The position numbers and the translations under genes are program-made. Below the pieces are notes generated by a model. The model saw only the letters and a program-made list of their open reading frames with translations, was not told where the DNA came from and ran no database searches. 10,296 nt of DNA. Origin: Chloroflexia bacterium. GTDB taxonomy: Bacteria; Chloroflexota; Chloroflexia; QHBQ01; JADMIH01. The stretch lies in contig JAICKM010000192.1 in assembly GCA_025927935.1 (NCBI GenBank), positions 1 to 10,296 of the forward strand, in the 5' to 3' direction. Positions 6,381 through 10,296 of the stretch are shown here, piece by piece; within the stretch, counting starts at the first letter, position 1, and the number at the start of each line of letters is the position of its first letter.

Positions 6381-6410
6381 ATTATACTACACCCGCCCAG
6401 GCGGGCACAA
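6381..6410 (-). promoter_or_regulatory. promoter of the TlpA genes, with a palindrome in its spacer
   Basis: The minus strand shows a perfect TATAAT (6381-6386) and TTGTGC (6405-6410) separated by 18 bases. The spacer contains the perfect inverted repeat CCCGCC-CA-GGCGGG (6392-6405). Transcription would start near 6374, giving a leader of about 100 bases before the ATG at 6274. A symmetrical site between the two promoter boxes is a classic place for a repressor or MerR-like activator, but no such regulator is encoded in the window. Confidence 0.55.
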
Positions 6411-6435
6411 ATCCCCGGCGATAATTTGGTCAAAG

Positions 6436-6464
6436 TTGCGCGGGGCGCGGGGCGGGGCTATAAT
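6436..6464 (+). promoter_or_regulatory. promoter of the SDR gene
   Basis: TTGCGC (6436-6441) and a perfect TATAAT (6459-6464) are separated by an optimal 17 bases, in an otherwise GC-rich stretch. The expected start near 6471 leaves a leader of about 58 bases. Together with the opposing TATAAT at 6381-6386 it makes this a divergent control region. Confidence 0.65.
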
Positions 6465-6512
6465 AGCGAGGCTGCCCGCACACCGACCGGCAGCCGGCGA
6501 GCACACAAGCAC

Positions 6513-6519
6513 AAGGAGG
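6513..6519 (+). promoter_or_regulatory. Shine-Dalgarno sequence of the SDR gene
   Basis: AAGGAGG lies nine bases before the ATG at 6529. It decides between this start and in-frame codons farther upstream, which would fall inside or before the promoter. Confidence 0.8.
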
Positions 6520-6528
6520 CAGAGCAGT

Positions 6529-7410
6529 ATGGATGAGCAGCGCGGCGCGGCTCCGCGGAGGGACGCCGCGGACGCCGAGATGAGTGGCCTTGCCGCCGAA
6601 CCGGCGGCGCCGGAGGAACAATTGGAAGACACCCGCTGGGTGCTCATCCTGGGCGCCTCGAGCGGCTTTGGCGCGGCGGTAGCCGTGGCGCTGGCCGAGG
6701 CCGGGTTCAACATCTGCGGCGTGCATCTCGATATGCGTGCCCGCATGGCCGGGGTGGAAGAGATTATCCGCCGCATCGAGGCCACCGGCCGCCAGGTCGC
6801 TTTCTTCAACGCCAACGCCGCCGACCCGGAGAAGCGCAAGACGGTTCTCGACGCTATGGAGCGGCGCATGGGAGGCGACGGCTTTCGCGTGGTGCTGCAT
6901 TCCCTGGCCTTCGGCACTTTGCAGCCGTTTGTCAGCCCGGCGCCGGGCGAGACGCTGATCAACCAGAAGCAAGTGGATATGACACTCGACGTGATGGCCC
7001 ACAGCCTGGTCTATTGGACGCAGGACCTGATTACTCGCAACCTGTTGCGGCGCGGCAGCCGCATCCTGGCGATGACCAGCGCGGGCGGCAGCCGGGTGAT
7101 TCCCAATTACGGCGCCGTCTCGGCGGCCAAGGCCGCGCTGGAGTCGCACATCCGCCAATTGGCGATGGAACTGGCCCCGCGCGGCATCACCGCCAACGCC
7201 ATCCTGGCCGGGGTCACGGACACGCCCGCGTTGCGGCGTATCCCCGGCAACGACAAGATCGTCGCAGCGGCGCTGAGCCGCAACCCCAGCGGGCGCCTGA
7301 CCACCCCGGTCGATATCGCCCGATTCATCGTCATGTGGGCCGGTCCCGGCTCCCAGTGGGCCACCGGCAACGTGCTCCAGGTGGACGGCGGCGAGGAAAT
7401 CATCGGCTAG
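6529..7410 (+). CDS. SDR-superfamily reductase, FabL/FabI-like enoyl-ACP reductase
   Basis: Probable NAD(P)H-dependent reductase of 293 residues, best read as the last reducing step of type II fatty-acid synthesis. The Rossmann domain opens with VLILGASSGFG; the glycine motif GASSGFG is at 42-48. The catalytic pair is Y194 and K201, six residues apart (Tyr-x6-Lys). This is the enoyl-ACP reductase pattern, whereas ordinary SDRs have Tyr-x3-Lys. RVIPNY before the tyrosine recalls FabI. The classical glycine motif, S184 where FabI has its second tyrosine, and the stretch from LAMELAPRGI onward recall FabL instead. The C-terminus VDGGEEIIG fits either. An Ala/Glu-rich N-terminal extension of about 35 residues is unusual; ATG at 6529 is fixed by the AAGGAGG upstream, though M18 could start a shorter form. 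Its own promoter lies upstream and no gene is cotranscribed closely. The substrate has not been proven by sequence alone. Confidence 0.85.
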   Translation: MDEQRGAAPRRDAADAEMSGLAAEPAAPEEQLEDTRWVLILGASSGFGAAVAVALAEAGFNICGVHLDMRARMAGVEEIIRRIEATGRQVAFFNANAADPEKRKTVLDAMERRMGGDGFRVVLHSLAFGTLQPFVSPAPGETLINQKQVDMTLDVMAHSLVYWTQDLITRNLLRRGSRILAMTSAGGSRVIPNYGAVSAAKAALESHIRQLAMELAPRGITANAILAGVTDTPALRRIPGNDKIVAAALSRNPSGRLTTPVDIARFIVMWAGPGSQWATGNVLQVDGGEEIIG

Positions 7411-7412
7411 TT

Positions 7413-7430
7413 GAGGGCTGATCATAAATC
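7413..7430 (+). repeat. left copy of an 18-base direct repeat flanking the UvrA-like gene
   Basis: GAGGGCTGATCATAAATC matches the copy at 9998-10015 at 16 of 18 positions and in the same orientation. It starts two bases after the SDR stop codon. Confidence 0.6.
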
Positions 7431-7549
7431 GATCCACCTGCAAAAAGGCTTTAATGCCAATGCCACAGGAAGATGATGTTCCTGTTGGTAAAGCACCATT
7501 GCGCCGAGCGCCAAGAGCTGGGAGCGATTCAAACCCTTGACAGGCATGT

Positions 7550-7589
7550 GGGTAGGGCGGCACGACCACCGTTGAGTGCCACCCTACCC
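7550..7589 (+). promoter_or_regulatory. large stem-loop in the leader of the UvrA-like gene
   Basis: Bases 7550-7563 and 7576-7589 form a 14-position stem around a 12-base loop. Only 7558/7581 fails to pair in plus-strand RNA, and it becomes a G-U wobble in minus-strand RNA. It has no U-tract on either side. It could be a transcript-stabilising or attenuating structure, a binding site, or a stray palindromic repeat; nothing in the window decides between these. Confidence 0.5.
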
Positions 7590-7708
7590 GTCAGCTCATT
7601 TATGTAGTACAATTGTTCTGTTATGAAAGCGCACAGCTATCCCCAACAGCCAACCCCCCGACCACGCAATTCAGTCAGGTTTGCGTTTGCATACGAGTCC
7701 AGTGGCAA

Positions 7709-7714
7709 AAGGAG
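7709..7714 (+). promoter_or_regulatory. Shine-Dalgarno sequence deciding the GTG start of the UvrA-like gene
   Basis: AAGGAG ends six bases before the GTG at 7721, good spacing. The family similarity (IEIRGARENNLKNVS) begins eight residues after this codon, so it is strongly preferred over upstream starts. Confidence 0.8.
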
Positions 7715-7720
7715 AAATCT

Positions 7721-9976
7721 GTGACCCAGGAATATCAGGAATATATTGAGATTCGCGGCGCTCGTGAAAACAACCTGAAGAATGTCTCGTTGCGCATCCC
7801 CAAGCGCCAGATCACCATCTTCACCGGCGTCTCCGGTTCCGGCAAATCGTCCATCGTCTTCGATACCATCGCCGCCGAAGCCCGGCGCCAGCTCAATGAA
7901 ACCTTCAGCACGTTCGTGCAAAACTTCCTGCCACGCTACGCCCAACCGGAAGCCGACGCCATCGAGAACCTGAGCATGGCCATCGTCGTGGACCAGAAGC
8001 GCCTGGGCGGTGGATCGCATTCGACGGTGGGCACCATCACCGATATTTACTCTGTGCTGCGCCTGCTCTATTCGCGGGTTGGCCGGCCCTTCGTCGGCTA
8101 TTCCAATAGCTTCTCGTTCAACGATCCGCAGGGCATGTGCCCCAACTGCAACGGCATTGGGCGCAAACTCGGCGTCAATCTGGATAAATTCCTGGATACC
8201 TCGAAGTCGCTTCACGAGGGCGCGATCCTGTACCCGGAGTACGCGGTGGATAGCTGGGGCTGGAATATCATGATCCAATCGGGCCTGTTCGATAACGACA
8301 AGAAACTGGCCGATTACACGCCCGAAGAAATGGACCTGCTGCTGCACAGCAAACCCTATAAGGTGAAGATGCAGGCGGCCACACCGATCAACCTGACCTT
8401 CGAGGGGATCGTCGATAAGTTCACCCGCAAATACATCCTCAGTGACGTGAAAACCATGTCCGAGCGCACCCAGAAATCGGTCGCGCCGTTCATGACCGTC
8501 GGGCCGTGTTCGCTCTGCAAAGGGACGCGGCTGAGCCAGGCGGCGCTCAGTTGCAAGATCAATGGCCGCAACATCGCCGAACTGGCCGCGCTGGAAGTAG
8601 ACGAACTGATTGAGGTCGTCCACGAGATCCGGGATCCGGTCGCCGCGCCGATGGTCGCCAACATGATCGAGCGCCTGCAACACATGATCGACATCGGGCT
8701 GGAATACATCAGCCTGAACCGCGCAACGGATACCCTCTCGGGCGGCGAATCGCAGCGCATCAAGATGGTCAAGCACCTGGGCAGCAGCCTAGTCGATGTG
8801 CTGTACATCTTCGATGAGCCGAGCATCGGCTTGCATCCGCGCGATGTGCACCGCCTGAACGATCTGCTGCGCAAACTGCGCGACAAGGGCAATACCGTGC
8901 TCGTGGTCGAACACGACCCGGCGGTGATCCAGGTGGCGGATTACATTGTCGACGTCGGCCCGCACGCCGGGAGTCGCGGCGGCGCGATTGTCTACGCGGG
9001 GGACGTAGCGGGCTTGCTCCAGGCCGATACGCTCACGGGCAAGCATATGAATCAGTCGCTGCCGATCAAATCGACATTTCGCACGCCCAAAGGCAAACTG
9101 CCTATCGCCAACGCCCGCGCCAACAACTTGCAGAACGTCAGCGTCGCTATTCCCACGAGCGTCCTGACCGTCGTGACCGGCGTGGCGGGATCGGGCAAAA
9201 GCTCGCTGATTCACTACTCGTTTCTGCCCCAGTGGCCCGACGCCATCGTGATCGATCAATCTGCGGTGGGCGTTTCCAGCCGATCCAACCCCGCGACCTA
9301 CACCGGGATCATGGACGACATCCGCAAAGCCTTCGCGACCGCCAATAAGGTCAGCCCGTCGCTGTTCAGCTTCAATTCCAAAGGCGCGTGCGAAACCTGC
9401 CAGGGCCTGGGCGTGATCTATACGAATCTGGCTTTCATGGATGAGGTGAAAATGCCCTGCGAGACGTGCGGCGGCAAACGCTTCAAGGATGAAGTGCTGG
9501 CCTACACGCTCGACGGCAAATCGATCTCCGATGTGCTCGGCATGCCGGTGCATGAGGCGCTGGCATTCTTCACCGGCAAAGAGATCGTGCGGCGCTTGCA
9601 GGCGCTCCGCGATGTTGGCCTGGATTATTTAACGCTCGGCCAGCCGCTCAGCACGTTATCGGGCGGGGAGTGCCAGCGCATCAAACTCGCCGGGGAGTTG
9701 CATAAAAAGGGCAGCATCTACGTCATGGACGAGCCGACGACCGGCCTGCACATGTCGGACATCAGCCATCTCCTCGCCATCATGAACCGCCTGGTCGATA
9801 CGGGCAACACGGTGATCGTGATCGAACACAACCTGGATATCATCAAGAACGCCGACTGGATCATCGATATGGGCCCGGAAGGCGGCAATAAAGGCGGCGC
9901 AGTGATGTTCGAGGGTACGCCGCAGCAACTGCTCCACGCGGCCAATTCGCTCACCAGCGCTTATCTGCGGAACTGA
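7721..9976 (+). CDS. short UvrA-family ABC ATPase lacking the UvrB-binding domain
   Basis: A duplicated, soluble ABC ATPase of 751 residues; canonical UvrA has about 940-970. Half one: Walker A GVSGSGKSS (36-44), GGGSHSTVGT (97-105), zinc pairs C140/C143 and C263/C266 bracketing an insertion domain of near-normal size, signature LSGGESQRIKM (339-349), Walker B with E366, and H398. Half two: Walker A GVAGSGKSS (487-495), zinc pairs C557/C560 and C580/C583, signature LSGGECQRIKLA (646-657), E671 and H703. All ATPase motifs are intact. Between RVGRPF and FSFNDPQG the roughly 120-residue UvrB-binding domain is missing, and so is its zinc pair, so it should not hand damaged DNA to UvrB. Such short forms include drug-resistance proteins like DrrC and Ecm16, and UvrA2-type paralogues. 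A role in protecting DNA from bound small molecules is inference. No partner gene is adjacent. Confidence 0.92.
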   Translation: MTQEYQEYIEIRGARENNLKNVSLRIPKRQITIFTGVSGSGKSSIVFDTIAAEARRQLNETFSTFVQNFLPRYAQPEADAIENLSMAIVVDQKRLGGGSHSTVGTITDIYSVLRLLYSRVGRPFVGYSNSFSFNDPQGMCPNCNGIGRKLGVNLDKFLDTSKSLHEGAILYPEYAVDSWGWNIMIQSGLFDNDKKLADYTPEEMDLLLHSKPYKVKMQAATPINLTFEGIVDKFTRKYILSDVKTMSERTQKSVAPFMTVGPCSLCKGTRLSQAALSCKINGRNIAELAALEVDELIEVVHEIRDPVAAPMVANMIERLQHMIDIGLEYISLNRATDTLSGGESQRIKMVKHLGSSLVDVLYIFDEPSIGLHPRDVHRLNDLLRKLRDKGNTVLVVEHDPAVIQVADYIVDVGPHAGSRGGAIVYAGDVAGLLQADTLTGKHMNQSLPIKSTFRTPKGKLPIANARANNLQNVSVAIPTSVLTVVTGVAGSGKSSLIHYSFLPQWPDAIVIDQSAVGVSSRSNPATYTGIMDDIRKAFATANKVSPSLFSFNSKGACETCQGLGVIYTNLAFMDEVKMPCETCGGKRFKDEVLAYTLDGKSISDVLGMPVHEALAFFTGKEIVRRLQALRDVGLDYLTLGQPLSTLSGGECQRIKLAGELHKKGSIYVMDEPTTGLHMSDISHLLAIMNRLVDTGNTVIVIEHNLDIIKNADWIIDMGPEGGNKGGAVMFEGTPQQLLHAANSLTSAYLRN

Positions 9977-9997
9977 GCGGTAATCGCCGCTAAACGC

Positions 9998-10015
9998 GAG
10001 GGCTTGTCATAAATC
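9998..10015 (+). repeat. right copy of the 18-base direct repeat
   Basis: GAGGGCTTGTCATAAATC differs from the copy at 7413-7430 only at two neighbouring bases. Its last ten bases double as the left arm of the inverted repeat ending at 10090. Confidence 0.6.
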
Positions 10016-10090
10016 ATTCAGAGCACGGGGCAAAATCCGGTTTGGTGTAGGAACGCGGCACTGCGTCCGTTGGCGCATAAGATTTATGAC
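10006..10090. repeat. 85-base element bounded by perfect 10-base inverted repeats
   Basis: GTCATAAATC at 10006-10015 and GATTTATGAC at 10081-10090 are exact inverted copies, and the outer flanks add a few further matches (4 of the next 7). The interior codes for nothing recognisable. This layout suits a miniature inverted-repeat element or a relic of an insertion sequence. No clear target-site duplication was found. Confidence 0.5.
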
Positions 10091-10170
10091 CACCTCTTGG
10101 CTAGATAGACGGTTGAGCCTGCTGCACCCCGGCCCCTACACCGTAGACAAACCAGGGTGGTGATTGAGCG

Positions 10171-10196
10171 GCGGGGCCGGGGTGCGCCGGCCCCGC
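10171..10196 (-). terminator. GC-rich stem-loop after the right-edge gene, probable terminator
   Basis: Bases 10171-10180 and 10187-10196 form a perfect 10-base GC stem with a 6-base loop, beginning 20 bases past the stop codon of the minus-strand gene at 10217. No U-tract follows. Bases 10173-10185 can alternatively pair perfectly with 10124-10136, so two exclusive folds exist. Confidence 0.5.
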
Positions 10197-10216
10197 TAGA
10201 GGACGAGAAGCGGCGC

Positions 10217-10296
10217 TCAGCCGCTGCCCTCTTCCAGCCCGTCGAGCAGCAAAATCTCCGGCTGGCCGACGACGCCCTCCTGCTCGAAGGCGTCGC
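10217..10296 (-). CDS. C-terminal end of an unrecognised protein (cut by window edge)
   Basis: The last 25 codons and a TGA stop of a minus-strand gene that enters from the right edge. It reads DAFEQEGVVGQPEILL and ends LDGLEEGSG, an acidic tail. Twenty-three of the 25 sense codons end in G or C, which matches the codon habit of the neighbouring genes and argues for real coding. A GC-rich stem-loop follows the stop. The family is not recognised from this fragment. It converges on the UvrA-like gene. Confidence 0.6.
   Translation of the reverse strand, partial: DAFEQEGVVGQPEILLLDGLEEGSG

Larger units (their letters stand above)
7411..7720 (+). other. 310-base gene-free leader between the SDR and UvrA-like genes
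   Basis: No convincing gene lies here. By eye the first 100 or so bases are richer in A and T than the flanking genes. From left to right it holds an 18-base repeat shared with the region after the UvrA-like gene (7413-7430), a 7-base stem-loop (7465-7471 with 7479-7485) without a U-tract, an isolated TTGACA (7537-7542) with no matching -10 box, a large stem-loop (7550-7589), and TACAAT (7608-7613), a 5-of-6 match to a -10 box that lacks a good -35. A start near 7620 from TACAAT is possible but weak. The frame of the UvrA-like gene is open back to 7613, but that part has no family similarity and no ribosome binding site. Confidence 0.6.
9977..10216. other. 240-base gene-free region after the UvrA-like gene
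   Basis: No gene is visible. A weak 5-base stem (9976-9980 with 9987-9991) overlaps the UvrA-like stop codon and has no U-tract, so no good terminator for that gene was found. The rest is taken up by the second copy of the 18-base repeat, an inverted-repeat element and GC-rich stems. Confidence 0.6.

Noticed and set aside
7465..7485. Terminator after the SDR gene
   Set aside because: The 7-base stem is real, but it is followed by TTGGTAAAGC without any U-tract and lies 54 bases past the stop codon.
7537..7565. Promoter at the perfect TTGACA before the UvrA-like gene
   Set aside because: The position 17 bases downstream reads GCACGA, and no -10-like box occurs within 15-20 bases; the TTGACA overlaps the stop of a short open frame and is probably chance.
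7613..7720. N-terminal extension of the UvrA-like gene upstream of the GTG
   Set aside because: The frame is open, but the peptide has no resemblance to UvrA proteins and lacks a ribosome binding site, while AAGGAG stands at ideal distance from the GTG at 7721.
7637..8776. Long open frame on the minus strand opposite the UvrA-like gene
   Set aside because: The plus strand carries unmistakable UvrA motifs throughout. The antisense frame is His/Asp/Val-rich with no domain, as expected from the complement of GC-rich codons. The same holds for the one at 8789-9553.

Overview
The window reads as one stretch of a GC-rich bacterial chromosome. Seven protein genes are whole or nearly whole, and an eighth is represented only by its last 25 codons at the right edge. 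Three features recall Chloroflexota (filamentous or anaerolineal green non-sulfur relatives): secreted proteins with Pro/Thr-rich linkers, a surface protein combining a PD40-type propeller with SLH domains, and short tandem repeats between genes. That assignment is inference from protein style, not from a marker gene. No tRNA, rRNA, CRISPR array or intact transposase was found.

Layout. Five genes lie head to tail on the minus strand from about 6274 down to 1. In transcription order they are: a membrane-anchored TlpA-type thioredoxin with a CPHC centre (5657-6274), its close paralogue with a CPPC centre (4744-5535), a secreted seven-bladed propeller with three SLH domains (2670-4655), a secreted and membrane-anchored clan GH-A glycoside hydrolase that starts at TTG (963-2456), and the ATPase of an ABC-2-type exporter, cut by the left edge (1-839). 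The first four all act outside the cytoplasmic membrane, so this block looks like a cell-envelope neighbourhood. Candidate terminators and structured spacers between the genes suggest several transcripts rather than one operon.

A divergent promoter region (6275-6528) has a consensus TATAAT box on each strand. Rightwards it serves a FabL-like enoyl-ACP reductase of the SDR superfamily (6529-7410). A 310-base gene-free leader with two hairpins follows, and then a 751-residue UvrA-family protein without the UvrB-binding domain (7721-9976). Related 18-base direct repeats lie just before and just after the UvrA-like gene. The right end holds an 85-base inverted-repeat element, two mutually exclusive GC-rich stems, and the tail of a minus-strand gene (10217-10296).

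Most of the window is ordinary. The places most worth a second look are the UvrA-like gene with its repeat borders and structured leader, the duplicated TlpA pair with a nearly identical 67-base block, and the heptamer-repeat spacer that replaces a normal ribosome binding site in front of the ABC ATPase gene. None of these proves a new system.
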